Shown piece after piece: positions 1 through 9,108 of a stretch of 64,000 bases of DNA. This DNA comes from Amnibacterium flavum. GTDB taxonomy: Bacteria; Actinomycetota; Actinomycetes; Actinomycetales; Microbacteriaceae. Positions within the stretch are counted from its first letter, which is position 1; each line of letters starts with the position of its first letter. A program made the translations under genes and the position numbers. The stretch covers positions 248,001 through 312,000 of the forward strand of contig NZ_QEOP01000002.1 of the NCBI RefSeq assembly GCF_003097495.1, in the 5' to 3' direction. The notes under the pieces are model-generated. The model saw only the letters and a program-made list of their open reading frames with translations. It searched no databases and was not told the DNA's origin.

Positions 1-1112
1 ATATACCGCAGGAGATCGCCGAGTTGCGCTCCACTTTCGGCGCGATTCTCGCGGTCGTCGATGTCGACGAACTCCGCGCGAAGGTCGCGGATCTCTCCGA
101 GAAGGCGGGTGCGCCCGACCTCTGGGACGACCCGGCCGCCGCGCAGAAGGTGACCAGCGAGCTCAGTCACGCGCAGGCGCAGCTCGCCAAGCTCGGCAGC
201 ATCGAGCAGCGTCTCGACGACCTCGAGGTCCTGGTCGAGATGGTGGCCGAGGAGAGCGACCCCGCCATCGTCGACGAGAGCGCCGCCGAGATCGGCTCCG
301 AGCTCAAGGGTCTCCAGGCTCTGATGAGCGAGCTCGAGGTGCAGACGCTCCTCAACGGCGAGTACGACGCGCTTCCCGCTGTCATCACCATCCGTGCCGG
401 TGCGGGCGGTGTCGACGCCGCCGACTTCGCCGAGATGCTCCTGCGCATGTACCTGCGCTGGGCGGAGCAGCACAAGTTCCCGGTCAACGTGATGGACACC
501 TCCTACGCCGAGGAGGCCGGCATCAAGTCGGCGACCATCGAGGTCGACGCGCCCTACGCCTTCGGCACGCTGAGCATCGAGGCCGGCACCCACCGGCTGG
601 TGCGCATGAGCCCCTTCAACTCCGCGGGAAAGCGCCAGACGAGCTTCGCCGCCGTCGAGGTCATCCCGCTGATGGAGGAGGCCGGCGAAATCGAGATCCC
701 CGAGAACGACATCCGCGTCGACGTGTTCCGTTCGTCGGGGCCCGGCGGTCAGTCCGTCAACACGACCGACTCCGCGGTGCGTCTCACCCACATCCCGACC
801 GGCACGGTCGTCTCGATGCAGAACGAGAAGAGCCAGATCCAGAACCGTGCCGCCGCCATGCGCGTGCTCCAGTCGCGGCTCATGATCCTCCAGCGCGAGG
901 AGGAGAACGCCAAGAAGAAGGAGCTCGCCGGCAACATCACGGCGAGCTGGGGCGACCAGATCCGCTCGTACGTCCTCGCGCCGTACCAGATGGTCAAGGA
1001 CCTCCGCAGCGAGTACGAGGTCAACAACCCGTCGAACGTGTTCGACGGCGACCTCGACGGCTTCATCAACGCGGGCATCCGGTGGCGCAAACAGGGGGAC
1101 AAAGACGCGTAA
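1..1112 (+). CDS. prfB: Peptide chain release factor 2 (5' end outside window)
   Basis: RF2 recognises UGA and UAA codons in the ribosomal A site and triggers hydrolysis of peptidyl-tRNA. The catalytic GGQ motif (within SGPGGQSVN) is encoded at bases 744-752. The SPF tripeptide that gives RF2 its stop-codon specificity is at 609-617, within [12 protein letters not shown], so this is RF2 and not RF1. The reading frame is open to the window edge (the codons before base 24 read IPQEIAE), and the family normally has a few more residues there, so the true start lies upstream. The TTG at 24 is not a credible start. Because the 5' end is missing I cannot say whether a programmed frameshift exists, although most actinobacterial prfB genes lack one. 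The gene ends with TAA at 1110-1112 and is followed by ftsE, the usual actinobacterial order. Confidence 0.97.
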   Translation, partial: IPQEIAELRSTFGAILAVVDVDELRAKVADLSEKAGAPDLWDDPAAAQKVTSELSHAQAQLAKLGSIEQRLDDLEVLVEMVAEESDPAIVDESAAEIGSELKGLQALMSELEVQTLLNGEYDALPAVITIRAGAGGVDAADFAEMLLRMYLRWAEQHKFPVNVMDTSYAEEAGIKSATIEVDAPYAFGTLSIEAGTHRLVRMSPFNSAGKRQTSFAAVEVIPLMEEAGEIEIPENDIRVDVFRSSGPGGQSVNTTDSAVRLTHIPTGTVVSMQNEKSQIQNRAAAMRVLQSRLMILQREEENAKKKELAGNITASWGDQIRSYVLAPYQMVKDLRSEYEVNNPSNVFDGDLDGFINAGIRWRKQGDKDA

Positions 1113-1253
1113 GCGTCGACTCGGAGAAGATCGGTGACGTCCGGCACGCACGGCGCTGTCCCGGCTCCTCAACCTTCAACTCCATTCGAGTAACGTTCGA
1201 CTCCGGGTGTCGCGCGCCGGTCCTCGCGAACTCGTGCATAACCTCGAGTCGCC

Positions 1254-2747
1254 ATGATTCGTTTCGATCGCGTGACCAAGCTGTACTCCGGCAACTCCAA
1301 GCCCGCGCTCAACGGGGTGGATGTCGAGATCAAAGCCGGCGAGTTCGTGTTCCTCGTCGGCGCCTCCGGCAGCGGCAAGTCGAGCTTCCTCCGCCTCGTG
1401 CTGAAGGAGGAGAAGCCCACCTCGGGCGAGATCCACGTGCTGGGGCAGCGCCTCAGCAGCATCTCGAGTCGCAAGATCCCGTATTTCCGGCGCTCGCTCG
1501 GTGTCGTCTTCCAGGACTTCCGTCTGCTCCCCGGTCGCACCGTCTACCAGAACGTGGCGTTCACGCTCCAGGTCATCGGCAAGTCCCGCGGCTTCATCCA
1601 GGAGGCCGTGCCCGACGTGCTGAAGATGGTCGGGCTCGACGGCAAGGCCGAACGGCTCCCGCATGAGCTGTCGGGCGGCGAGCAGCAGCGTGTCGCGATC
1701 GCGCGCGCCGTGGTCAACAAGCCGGCCATCCTGCTGGCCGACGAGCCGACCGGAAACCTCGACCCGACGACGAGCGCCGGGATCATGCAGGTCCTCGAGC
1801 TGATCAACGCCGGTGGCACCACGGTCGTCATGGCGACCCACGACGTCGGCATCGTCGACACGATGAAGCGCCGCGTCATCGAGCTCACCGGCGGCAACAT
1901 CATCCGCGACGAGGTCGAGGGCGGGTACACGACCTCCATCTCGCTGCCCACCATCCCCGGCGCGACTCCTGCGCCGGCTGTGACGGGCGCGGCGGCCTTC
2001 GCTGCGGCCGTAGCCGAAGAGGTCGGCCAGATCGAGCTGCCCACCAGTCCGCGAACCGTGGTCGAGACCTCCGCTCCCGAGCCTCTGCACCCCGTCACCG
2101 CCTCGGTCCCCATCGCCTATCCGGGCGCCGTGCCGACCATGACGGGCGTGATCCCCGTGCAGGGCGATTACGAGCAGTACCTCCCCACCGGGCCGGTCCA
2201 GCCGGTCAGGCCGGCCGCCGCTCCGGCCGCGTCCGCGCCTGCGGCCCAGCCCGCCGAGCGGACGGCTCCGGCTGAGGCTCCCGCGCAGACCGCAGCCCAC
2301 CCGGTGCAGACGGCCCAGGCAGCCCCCGCCGAGCCCGAGGTCCGTACGGCGGCGGAGCCGACGACCACCTCGGCGCCCTTCGGCGTGACCCTGCCCATGG
2401 CCGCGCCGTCGCCCGAGCCGGCCCCCGCTCCGATCGCGGCGGCTTCGACTCCTGCTCCGGCCGCTGCTCCGTCGACGCCGTCGAACGCCGACGACGACCC
2501 TCTGGCCTTCTTGAGGCGCCGCCCCGCAGCCGCGGCGCCGACGGCTCCCGCGCGCGCAGGCGAGACCGCGCCCTCCACCACCGGTCGCACGGGCGCGCAC
2601 GCCGCGGTGCCCCCGGCCTCCCGGCCCGCAGCCGATCCCGGCGTACGCGACGACGACCCTCTCGCTCTCGCCGTCCGGCTCGGACTGCGCAACCACGGTG
2701 CCGCCCCCGAATCCACGGGATCACAGGAAGTTGGACCCACCGAATGA
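1254..2747 (+). CDS. ftsE: Cell-division ATPase FtsE with long Pro/Ala-rich C-terminal extension
   Basis: FtsE is the cytoplasmic ATPase of the FtsEX complex, which couples septal ring assembly to activation of peptidoglycan hydrolases. Residues 1 to about 225 form a complete ABC domain: Walker A GASGSGKSS, signature LSGGEQQRVAIARA, Walker B ILLADEPTG and the H-loop ATHD. Ordinary FtsE proteins stop near residue 225-230. This one continues to 497 with about 270 residues rich in Ala, Pro and Thr, containing two copies of a DDDPLA motif (near residues 413 and 466) followed by Leu/Arg-rich tails. The ATG at 1254 matches the family N-terminus (MIRFDRVTKLY), with no strong Shine-Dalgarno. The stop overlaps the ftsX start as ATGA, so the two are translationally coupled. 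The function of the extension is unknown. Confidence 0.95.
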   Translation: MIRFDRVTKLYSGNSKPALNGVDVEIKAGEFVFLVGASGSGKSSFLRLVLKEEKPTSGEIHVLGQRLSSISSRKIPYFRRSLGVVFQDFRLLPGRTVYQNVAFTLQVIGKSRGFIQEAVPDVLKMVGLDGKAERLPHELSGGEQQRVAIARAVVNKPAILLADEPTGNLDPTTSAGIMQVLELINAGGTTVVMATHDVGIVDTMKRRVIELTGGNIIRDEVEGGYTTSISLPTIPGATPAPAVTGAAAFAAAVAEEVGQIELPTSPRTVVETSAPEPLHPVTASVPIAYPGAVPTMTGVIPVQGDYEQYLPTGPVQPVRPAAAPAASAPAAQPAERTAPAEAPAQTAAHPVQTAQAAPAEPEVRTAAEPTTTSAPFGVTLPMAAPSPEPAPAPIAAASTPAPAAAPSTPSNADDDPLAFLRRRPAAAAPTAPARAGETAPSTTGRTGAHAAVPPASRPAADPGVRDDDPLALAVRLGLRNHGAAPESTGSQEVGPTE

Positions 2748-3661
2748 GATTCGCACTCATCTGGGGCGAGGTCGGTCAGGGCCTCCGTCGCAACCTGTCG
2801 ATGGTCGTCTCGGTGATCCTCGTCACCTTCATCTCACTCACCTTCGTCGGCGCGGCGGGTCTCCTCCAGTTGCAGATCACTCAGATGAAGAGCTTCTGGT
2901 ACGACAAGGCGCAGGTCGCCGTCTACCTCTGCAACGGCACGGTCGGCAGCGAGACCTGTGCGGCCGGCGCGGCGACGCCCGAGCAGGTGCAGGCGGTCAA
3001 GGATCAGCTCGACTCGTCGACCCTCGCCCCGCTGATCGACAAGTACTACTTCGAGTCGCAGGACGACGCCTTCGCGAACTTCAAGGAGCAGTTCGCGGGC
3101 AACGCGGTCGTCGACTACGTCACGCCCGACCTGCTCAATGAGGCGTACTGGATCAACCTCAAGGACCCGTCGCAGGCCGACGTGATCCAGGAGAGTCTCA
3201 CGACCCTGCCCGGTGTCGAGAGCGTGGCCGATCAGCGGCGGCTCCTCGACCAGATCTTCGCGGTGCTCAACACCGCGAGCATCACCGCGATCAGTGTGGC
3301 GGCGATCATGCTGGTGGCCGCGAGCCTGCTGATCTCGACCACCATCCGGTTGTCGGCCTACTCGCGTCGTCGCGAACTCGGCATCATGCGGCTCGTCGGG
3401 GCGTCGAACCGGTTCATCCAGACACCGTTCGTGATCGAGGGGGCCCTGGCGTCCTTGATCGGATCGCTGCTCGCGAGCGCCGTGGTCGTCGCGATCGTGC
3501 AGTTCTTCGTGCAGGGCTATCTCGCTCAGGGGCAGGCTCTGAGCTTCTCCTATGTGACGCTCTCCGACGCGCTGCTCGTGGTGCCCTGCCTGATCCTCCT
3601 CGGCGTCCTCCTCGCCGCCGTGTCGGCGCAGCTGTCGATCCGGCGACATCTCCGAGTCTGA
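2744..3661 (+). CDS. ftsX: Cell-division permease-like protein FtsX
   Basis: FtsX is the membrane partner of FtsE. It transmits ATP hydrolysis to extracellular peptidoglycan hydrolases and does not transport a solute. The 305-residue protein has the expected plan: a short cytoplasmic N-terminus, TM1 (about residues 20-42), a large extracellular domain (about 43-175), and three further TM segments in the C-terminal half, including the FtsX-family stretch YSRRRELGIMRLVGASN between TM2 and TM3. Two Cys residues in the extracellular loop (LCNGTVGSETC) are seen in actinobacterial FtsX and could form a disulphide. The ATG at 2744 overlaps the ftsE stop by four bases. The length is normal for the family. 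Confidence 0.96.
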   Translation: MRFALIWGEVGQGLRRNLSMVVSVILVTFISLTFVGAAGLLQLQITQMKSFWYDKAQVAVYLCNGTVGSETCAAGAATPEQVQAVKDQLDSSTLAPLIDKYYFESQDDAFANFKEQFAGNAVVDYVTPDLLNEAYWINLKDPSQADVIQESLTTLPGVESVADQRRLLDQIFAVLNTASITAISVAAIMLVAASLLISTTIRLSAYSRRRELGIMRLVGASNRFIQTPFVIEGALASLIGSLLASAVVVAIVQFFVQGYLAQGQALSFSYVTLSDALLVVPCLILLGVLLAAVSAQLSIRRHLRV

Positions 3662-3812
3662 TCGCCCGGCGCAGGTCGGAACTCGGGCGGGCCGGAACTT
3701 CGGCTCGCGTTCGGCACCGCGTGAGGTGAGGACGCGGTAGACTCGACGGCTGCCCATCGAGGCGGTATCAGCACGGCGCGAGATGCGCGCCGGTCGAGGA
3801 GGAGGTGTTGTC

Positions 3813-4289
3813 ATGCCCAAGGAGACGGGACGCAAGGTCGTCGCCACCAACCGCAAGGCGCGCCACGATTACTCGATCGAGGACACCTACGAGGCGGGTC
3901 TCGTGCTGTCCGGCACCGAGGTCAAGTCGCTCCGCGAGGGGCGCGCTTCACTCGTCGACGGTTACGCCTTCATCGACGGAGGCGAAGCCTGGCTCGACGC
4001 CGTCTACATCCCCGAGTGGGGTTCCGGGTCGTGGACGAACCACGCGACAAGGCGCAAGCGCAAGCTGCTGCTCCACAAGGAGCAGATCCTGAAGATCAGC
4101 CACCGCATCAAAGACGGCGGCTATACGCTCGTGCCCCTTCAGATCTACTTCAACGAGGGCAAGGCCAAGGTCGAGATCGCGGTCGCGAAGGGCAAGCGCG
4201 AATACGACAAGCGTCAGGCTCTGCGAGAGCGCCAGGACACCCGCGAGGCACAGCGCGCCATCTCGACTCGGCGCAATCTCGGCGACTAG
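3813..4289 (+). CDS. smpB: SsrA-binding protein SmpB
   Basis: SmpB binds the tRNA-like domain of tmRNA and brings it to stalled ribosomes for trans-translation. The 158-residue protein shows the family core: an N-terminal beta-barrel with [19 protein letters not shown], the motif HKEQILKI, and the basic C-terminal tail [16 protein letters not shown] that occupies the empty mRNA channel. The ATG at 3813 ([16 protein letters not shown]) is preceded at a good distance by GAGGAGG (about 3797-3803). An in-frame ATG at 3783 would add ten residues with no ribosome-binding site and is rejected. The RNA partner ssrA is in this window at 10209, about 5.9 kb away; the two are often much closer. Confidence 0.97.
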   Translation: MPKETGRKVVATNRKARHDYSIEDTYEAGLVLSGTEVKSLREGRASLVDGYAFIDGGEAWLDAVYIPEWGSGSWTNHATRRKRKLLLHKEQILKISHRIKDGGYTLVPLQIYFNEGKAKVEIAVAKGKREYDKRQALRERQDTREAQRAISTRRNLGD

Positions 4290-4300
4290 GCCACCTGCCC

Positions 4301-4993
4301 TCAGTGCGCGGTGCCGGTGCTGCGGTAGGCGACTTCCGGACGGCCGGGGGAGCCGTAACGTGGCTGCCTCTCGACGACGCCGTTATCAGCGAGATGCTCG
4401 AGGTAGCGGCGCGCGGTGACGCGCGACATGAGAAGGGCGTCCCCCACCTCGGCTGCCGAGGCGGGCGCGGACGCGGCGCGGATGTGCGCGGACACCGCAT
4501 CAAGAGTGGGCGCGGACAGGCCCTTCGGTAGAGCGGACCGTGCCGCGGGGCTGCGGAAGGCGGCGAGTAGTTCGTCGACCTCGCTCTGCGTCGCGACACT
4601 TCCTGCCGCGCCGCGCTGAGCCCGGTACGCGGCGTACTGCGTGAGCTTGTCGCGGAACGAGGCGAAGGCGAACGGTTTGATCAGGTAGTGCATCGCCCCG
4701 AACGACATCGCCGTCTGCACCGTGTCGATCTGCCGGACGGCCGTAACGGCGATGATGTCGACGTCGATCCCCGAGGCCCGGATGTAGCGCGCAAGATCGA
4801 GTCCGCTCGCGTCGGGCAGGGTCAGGTCGAGCAGTACCAGTTCCACCGGCGTCGGTCTCTGGTCGAGCAGGGCGCGGGCCTCTCGCGCCGTGCGGGCCAC
4901 ACCGCCCACCTCGAATCCGTCCAGCCTCTCGACGTACGCAGCGTGCGCCTGCGCGGTGAGCTGATCATCCTCGACGACCAGTACGCGGATCAT
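4301..4993 (-). CDS. CitB/DcuR-type response regulator
   Basis: Cytoplasmic DNA-binding partner of the sensor kinase immediately upstream (4990-6600). The N-terminal receiver domain (residues 1 to about 120) has the acidic pair EDD near residue 9, the phosphoacceptor Asp in LVLLDLTLPD (near 57), Thr in AVTA and Lys in LIKPF. The C-terminal half (about 130-230) carries the helix-turn-helix of the CitB/DcuR subfamily (ALLMSRVTARRYLEHLADNG), not a LuxR or OmpR domain. The start ATG (4991-4993) overlaps the kinase stop as ATGA, so the two are coupled. Family members mostly control citrate or C4-dicarboxylate uptake, which fits the divergent dctA-type gene. The gene converges with smpB, leaving only 11 bp between stops. 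Confidence 0.92.
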   Translation of the reverse strand: MIRVLVVEDDQLTAQAHAAYVERLDGFEVGGVARTAREARALLDQRPTPVELVLLDLTLPDASGLDLARYIRASGIDVDIIAVTAVRQIDTVQTAMSFGAMHYLIKPFAFASFRDKLTQYAAYRAQRGAAGSVATQSEVDELLAAFRSPAARSALPKGLSAPTLDAVSAHIRAASAPASAAEVGDALLMSRVTARRYLEHLADNGVVERQPRYGSPGRPEVAYRSTGTAH

Positions 4994-6600
4994 CGGATGC
5001 CCCCTGCGCCCGCCGGGAACGTGACCGTGACCGTCGTCGGGCCGGTGTCGTCGAGCGCCACTGTCGCGCCGCGGTCGGACAAGAGGGTGGCCACCACCGC
5101 CAGCCCGATCCCATGAGCCCCCGGTTCTCCGGCTTTGGTCGTCGCGCCCCGCTCGAACCAGTCGGCCTGGTCGCTGACGCCACGTCCCGGACCACTATCC
5201 GAGACCGTGAGCGCCACCCGGCCGCCATCATCGCGCAGGCCGAAATGCACTGATCGGTCGGCCTCGCCGCGCAGTGCTGCTTCGATCGCGTTATCGAGAA
5301 GGTTGCCGACGACGGACACCACCGCCTGAGCGGTCAGAGGAAGAGCGACCCCCGGTTCCGCCGCGACCGACATGGCGACGCCGCGCTCGCTGGCCTGAGC
5401 GGACTTGCCCACCAGCAGTGCTGCCAAGACCGGGTCCGACACCTGCCCCAGTACCGCATCGGTCAGGACCTGGCTGCTCTGCGACGCCTCGGTGACGAGT
5501 GCGATCGCCTCATCCACCCGACCGAGTTCGAGCAGCGAGACGATCGTGTGCAGGGTGTTCGAGTACTCGTGGGCCTGCGACCGGAGCGCGCCGGTCATCG
5601 TGCGCACCGACTGCAGCTCGCCGGAGAGCTGCTCGAGCATGCTCTGGTCGCGCAACGTCATGATCGCCGCTGTCCGGTCGCCCGCCGAGGCCCGTCCGAT
5701 CGTCGTGGTGGGCTCTTGATTGACCAGCAGCACGCGGTCGCCCGCGACGAAGCTCTCCTCGACCACTCGGCGACCGCTTCCGAGCACTTCGGCGAGCCGC
5801 GCATCGATGCCGAGCGCGGTCGGCTCGCGCGGTTCGAGGGAGTCCGGCGCCGGCGGCAGGCCGAGCAGATCAGCGGCCTCATCGTTGTAGAGCACCACCC
5901 GACGGTCTCGATCGGTGAGCACGACGCCCTCGCGGATCGATTGCAGCACCGACTCGTAGAAGTCGACCATGCGCCGCATCTGCTGCGGTCCGAGGGAACC
6001 CGCCGACCGGCGGAGCGAGCGGAGGAGAAGGAGGGCGACGGCGCCGTTGACCGCAACCGTCAGAGCGGTGAGGGCGATGAGGAACGGCACCCGCGGGGCC
6101 AGGATCTCCGCGACGTTCTCCGTCGTCACCCCGGCCGACACGATGCCGACCAGACGACCGTCGACGTCGATCGGAACGACCGCCCGCAGTGATGGACCAA
6201 GGCTTCCGGTGAACGTCTCGGTGATCGTCTCGCCCCGTTGGGCGGCCGTGATCGTGCCCAGGAACCGTTTGCCGATGAGCGACCGATCGGGGTGGGTGAA
6301 GCGGACGCCGTCGGGCGACATGATGGTCACGAAGTCCACCCGGGTGGTCGCCACCAGATCGAGCGCATACGGCTCGAGCGCTGCCGTCGGGTCATCCCCG
6401 AGCAACGCCTCCTGCACTGCCGGATCGGCCGCGACGGTTCTGCTCACCGCCAGGCTGCGCTCGGCTGCCGAATCCTCGGCACGCTGTCGCCCGTCGACGA
6501 TGAGAGCGGCGAGCAGGGCCGCGCCGATGATCAGCGTCGCCGCGAGCTGCAGACCGAAGACGCGGGCCGCGAGGCTCCACGGGCGTCGTCGAGCTGGCAT
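4990..6600 (-). CDS. CitA/DcuS-type sensor histidine kinase
   Basis: Membrane sensor kinase of 536 residues. Visible plan: TM1 near residues 12-32, an extracytoplasmic PDC/Cache-like sensor domain (about 35-175, including the DFVTIMSPDGVRFTHPD segment typical of citrate and dicarboxylate sensors), TM2 (about 177-200), a cytoplasmic PAS domain (about 215-320, VLYNDEAADLLG), a DHp segment with the family phosphoacceptor motif SQAHEYSNTLHTI, and a C-terminal HATPase domain (NLLDNAIEAA; DSGPGRG; GIGLAVV). The ATG at 6598-6600 is preceded by AGGAGG, which settles the start even though the frame stays open for another kilobase. Co-transcribed with the regulator downstream and divergent from dctA, so the likely ligand is a di- or tricarboxylate (inferred from family and context). 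Confidence 0.92.
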   Translation of the reverse strand: MPARRRPWSLAARVFGLQLAATLIIGAALLAALIVDGRQRAEDSAAERSLAVSRTVAADPAVQEALLGDDPTAALEPYALDLVATTRVDFVTIMSPDGVRFTHPDRSLIGKRFLGTITAAQRGETITETFTGSLGPSLRAVVPIDVDGRLVGIVSAGVTTENVAEILAPRVPFLIALTALTVAVNGAVALLLLRSLRRSAGSLGPQQMRRMVDFYESVLQSIREGVVLTDRDRRVVLYNDEAADLLGLPPAPDSLEPREPTALGIDARLAEVLGSGRRVVEESFVAGDRVLLVNQEPTTTIGRASAGDRTAAIMTLRDQSMLEQLSGELQSVRTMTGALRSQAHEYSNTLHTIVSLLELGRVDEAIALVTEASQSSQVLTDAVLGQVSDPVLAALLVGKSAQASERGVAMSVAAEPGVALPLTAQAVVSVVGNLLDNAIEAALRGEADRSVHFGLRDDGGRVALTVSDSGPGRGVSDQADWFERGATTKAGEPGAHGIGLAVVATLLSDRGATVALDDTGPTTVTVTFPAGAGGIR

Positions 6601-6789
6601 GCGCACCTCCTCGTGCCTGGCGTCTGTGGCGGGTAATCGGCCCGAGGCCAGTAAAACAGCTGGCGTGCGGCGGGGTGCCGACCAATATGAACACAACCCC
6701 CGGCCGTGCGGAGCCCGCGAGCAGGCTGTACCGATCTTCTCCCACTTGTGATCGGCCACAACGCTGTGCCGGTCGGATCGGATGTTCTG

Positions 6790-8193
6790 ATGGCAACGAA
6801 GCTGACGACCAGGCGGCGCATCGACCGCAACCATTTCCTCTACCTGTCTGTGATCGTCGCGGTAATCGCCGGAGCGATAGTGGGCCTCGCCGCACCCGAG
6901 ACGGGCGTCGCGCTCAAACCGCTCGGTGACGGTTTCGTCGCTCTCATCCGCATGATGATCGCGCCGGTGATCTTCTGCACCATCGTGATCGGGGTCGGCT
7001 CGATCGCCAAGGCGGCCACCGTCGGCAAGATCGGCGGCCTCGCGCTCGGCTACTTCATCGTCATGTCGACCTTCGCCCTCGGCATCGGGCTCGTCGTCGG
7101 CAACATCCTGCACCCCGGGGCCGGACTGGACATCTCGGGCTCGACGTACGAGATCGAAGGCGAGCCGAAGACCACCACCGACTTCCTGCTCGGCATCATC
7201 CCGACGACCCTGCTCTCGCCGTTGACCGGGGAGAGCGTTCTCCAGGTCCTGTTCGTGGCGCTTCTCGTCGGCTTCGCGCTGCAGTCGATGGGTGCTCGCG
7301 GGACGAAGGCGATCGATGCCATCAAGCTGTTCCAGACCATCGTCTTCCGTGTCCTCTCGATGGTGCTCTGGATCGCACCCGTCGGGGCGTTCGGCGCCAT
7401 CGCCGCGGTCGTGGGCAAGACGGGCGCCGGCGCCCTCGTCAGCCTCGCGACGCTGATGATCGGCTTCTACATCACCTGCGCGCTGTTCATCATCGTCGTG
7501 CTCGGCAGCCTGCTCTGGGCCGTCACCCGGGTGAGCATCTTCTCGATGATGAAGTACCTCGGTCGCGAGTACCTCCTCATCGTCGGAACCTCCTCGAGCG
7601 AGGCAGCCCTGCCCCGCCTGATCGCGAAGATGGAGCACGCCGGGGTCTCGAAACCGGTCGTCGGCATCACGGTGCCGACCGGTTACTCGTTCAACCTCGA
7701 CGGCACCGCCATCTACCTGACGATGGCGTCGCTGTTCATCGCGAGCGCCATGGGCACTCCGCTTTCGATCGGCGAGCAGATCGGTCTACTGCTGTTCATG
7801 ATGATCGCCTCGAAGGGTGCCGCCGGTGTGGCTGGTGCGGGCCTGGCCACGCTGGCCGCCGGTCTGCAGACCTACCGTCCCGATCTCGTCGACGGCGTCG
7901 GCGTCATCGTGGGAATCGACCGCTTCATGTCCGAGGCGCGGGCCGTGACCAACTTCACCGGCAACGCCGTCGCCACACTGCTCATCGGCACCTGGACGAA
8001 GCAGATCGATCGGGAGCAGGTGCGTTCGGTTCTCAGCGGCGACAATCCGTTCGACGAGGCGGCTTTCGCGAAGGGCGACCCGCACGCGACGGATTCTCTC
8101 TCCGAGTCACCGTCCGCAGACGGTCAGATCGACACGGCGGCCATCCGTCAGATCGTCGAGGGTGAGAAGGTCGGACGGGGAACCGCGCGATGA
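6790..8193 (+). CDS. dctA: Dicarboxylate/amino acid:cation symporter (DctA-like)
   Basis: Member of the DAACS (SLC1-like) family, importing C4-dicarboxylates or acidic amino acids with H+ or Na+. The 467-residue protein has eight predicted TM segments and the family signatures: the serine-rich loop GTSSSEAALPRL, the cation and substrate-binding helix motif NLDGTAIY and the hairpin KGAAGVAGAGL. The ATG at 6790 (MATKLTTRRRIDRN) matches the usual N-terminus; an upstream in-frame ATG at 6706 would add an unconserved leader over the intergenic region. It is divergent from a CitA/DcuS-type two-component system, which favours a C4-dicarboxylate substrate over glutamate or aspartate, but the symbol rests on that context. 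The stop overlaps the next start by four bases. Confidence 0.88.
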   Translation: MATKLTTRRRIDRNHFLYLSVIVAVIAGAIVGLAAPETGVALKPLGDGFVALIRMMIAPVIFCTIVIGVGSIAKAATVGKIGGLALGYFIVMSTFALGIGLVVGNILHPGAGLDISGSTYEIEGEPKTTTDFLLGIIPTTLLSPLTGESVLQVLFVALLVGFALQSMGARGTKAIDAIKLFQTIVFRVLSMVLWIAPVGAFGAIAAVVGKTGAGALVSLATLMIGFYITCALFIIVVLGSLLWAVTRVSIFSMMKYLGREYLLIVGTSSSEAALPRLIAKMEHAGVSKPVVGITVPTGYSFNLDGTAIYLTMASLFIASAMGTPLSIGEQIGLLLFMMIASKGAAGVAGAGLATLAAGLQTYRPDLVDGVGVIVGIDRFMSEARAVTNFTGNAVATLLIGTWTKQIDREQVRSVLSGDNPFDEAAFAKGDPHATDSLSESPSADGQIDTAAIRQIVEGEKVGRGTAR

Positions 8194-9044
8194 TCGTCCG
8201 CCCCGGCGCCGCAACGCTCGGTGCAGCCCAGGCCGAGCCGTCCGGCCCGGGGCGTCCGCCGGCCGACCTCTGCCGCTCCTGGCTGCTGTTCCCCGCGACC
8301 CGCATCACCGAGCTGTCGGAGAAGCATCACGTGGCCGATGCGCTCGTCCTCGACCTCGAGGACGGCGTCGCCGAGGGCCGGAAGACGACAGCGCGGGACG
8401 CGGTGGCCGAGTTCCTCGCCGACCGGGAGGCGTGGGTGCGCATCAACGACGCCGCCACAGCGCACTGGTTCGACGACCTCACGGCGATCGCAGGTCTGCC
8501 GGGTCTGCAGGGCGTCGTGCTGGCGAAGGCCGAATCGCCCGACGATGTGCGGCGAACGGCCGAGCTCCTTCCGCCCGGCACCCTGATCGTTCCCATGATC
8601 GAAACCGCGGCATCGCTGCTGCGAGTGGATGGCATCGCGGCGGAGCCGAGCACCTTCCGTCTCGCGTTCGGGGTGGGCGACTTCCGCAGCGACACCGGCA
8701 TCGGCGAGGATCCCCTCGCTCTGGCGTATGCGCGTTCGCGCCTGGTCATCGCCAGCGCGGCGGCCGGGATCCCCGCACCGATCGACGGCCCGTCCCGCTG
8801 CGGTGTCGCGGAGGTTGCGGCTCGTGTCGGGCACGGGCGCGCGATGGGCATGCGAGCGGCTCTCGTCCTCGATCCGACGAACCTGGACGAGGTGCACCGC
8901 GCACTGTCGCCCACCGACGACGAGATCGTGGTGGCCCGTGCGCTGCTCGAGCTGCCCGTGCGGGGAGACGCCGACGGGAGCTATCTCCCCGCGGTGAAGC
9001 GGGCTCGCCGGGTGCTCGCCCTAGCCGAGGCGTACGGGCGCTGA
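8190..9044 (+). CDS. CitE-like HpcH/HpaI-family lyase
   Basis: Predicted TIM-barrel lyase of the citrate-lyase beta-subunit/HpcH-HpaI family, which cleaves or forms C-C bonds in acyl-CoA or 2-oxo-acid substrates. Seen in the 284-residue sequence: RSWLLFPATR at the barrel entrance, the acidic motif LVLDLEDGV, RINDAAT, the metal-binding IPMIET-type strand (IVPMIETAAS) and FGVGDFRSDTG. No citF or citD genes accompany it, so it is a stand-alone CitE-like protein (such as L-malyl-CoA, citramalyl-CoA or oxo-acid lyases) and not part of a citrate lyase complex. Its ATG overlaps the dctA stop (ATGA), tying it to dicarboxylate uptake. The first 25 residues are an unconserved leader, so the start could be slightly further in. 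Confidence 0.85.
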   Translation: MIVRPGAATLGAAQAEPSGPGRPPADLCRSWLLFPATRITELSEKHHVADALVLDLEDGVAEGRKTTARDAVAEFLADREAWVRINDAATAHWFDDLTAIAGLPGLQGVVLAKAESPDDVRRTAELLPPGTLIVPMIETAASLLRVDGIAAEPSTFRLAFGVGDFRSDTGIGEDPLALAYARSRLVIASAAAGIPAPIDGPSRCGVAEVAARVGHGRAMGMRAALVLDPTNLDEVHRALSPTDDEIVVARALLELPVRGDADGSYLPAVKRARRVLALAEAYGR

Positions 9045-9054
9045 CACATTCGCG

Positions 9055-9108
9055 TTTCGCTTCGCTCAACGGGCGGGGCGGGCGGGCGTTTCGCTTCGCT
9101 CAACGGGC
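9055..9108. repeat. Two tandem copies of the TTTCGCTTCGCTCAACGGGC repeat
   Basis: Two identical 20-bp cores start at 9055 and 9089 (34 bp apart), each followed by a GGCGGG-rich tail. They sit between two convergent genes. The same repeat in slightly different form makes up the large array at 14612-15070. The second copy runs into the 3' end of the neighbouring minus-strand gene and supplies its last codons (PAR) and its TGA stop at 9100-9102. Confidence 0.85.

Noticed and set aside
1176-2696. A 506-codon open frame on the minus strand opposite ftsE
   Set aside because: Arg/Gly-rich antisense of ftsE; no start signal, no domains.
4990-7638. An 882-codon open frame on the minus strand extending the sensor kinase
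   Set aside because: The part beyond 6600 lies antisense to dctA and has the biased composition of a shadow frame. The ATG at 6600 has a strong AGGAGG, and the protein from there has a complete kinase plan.
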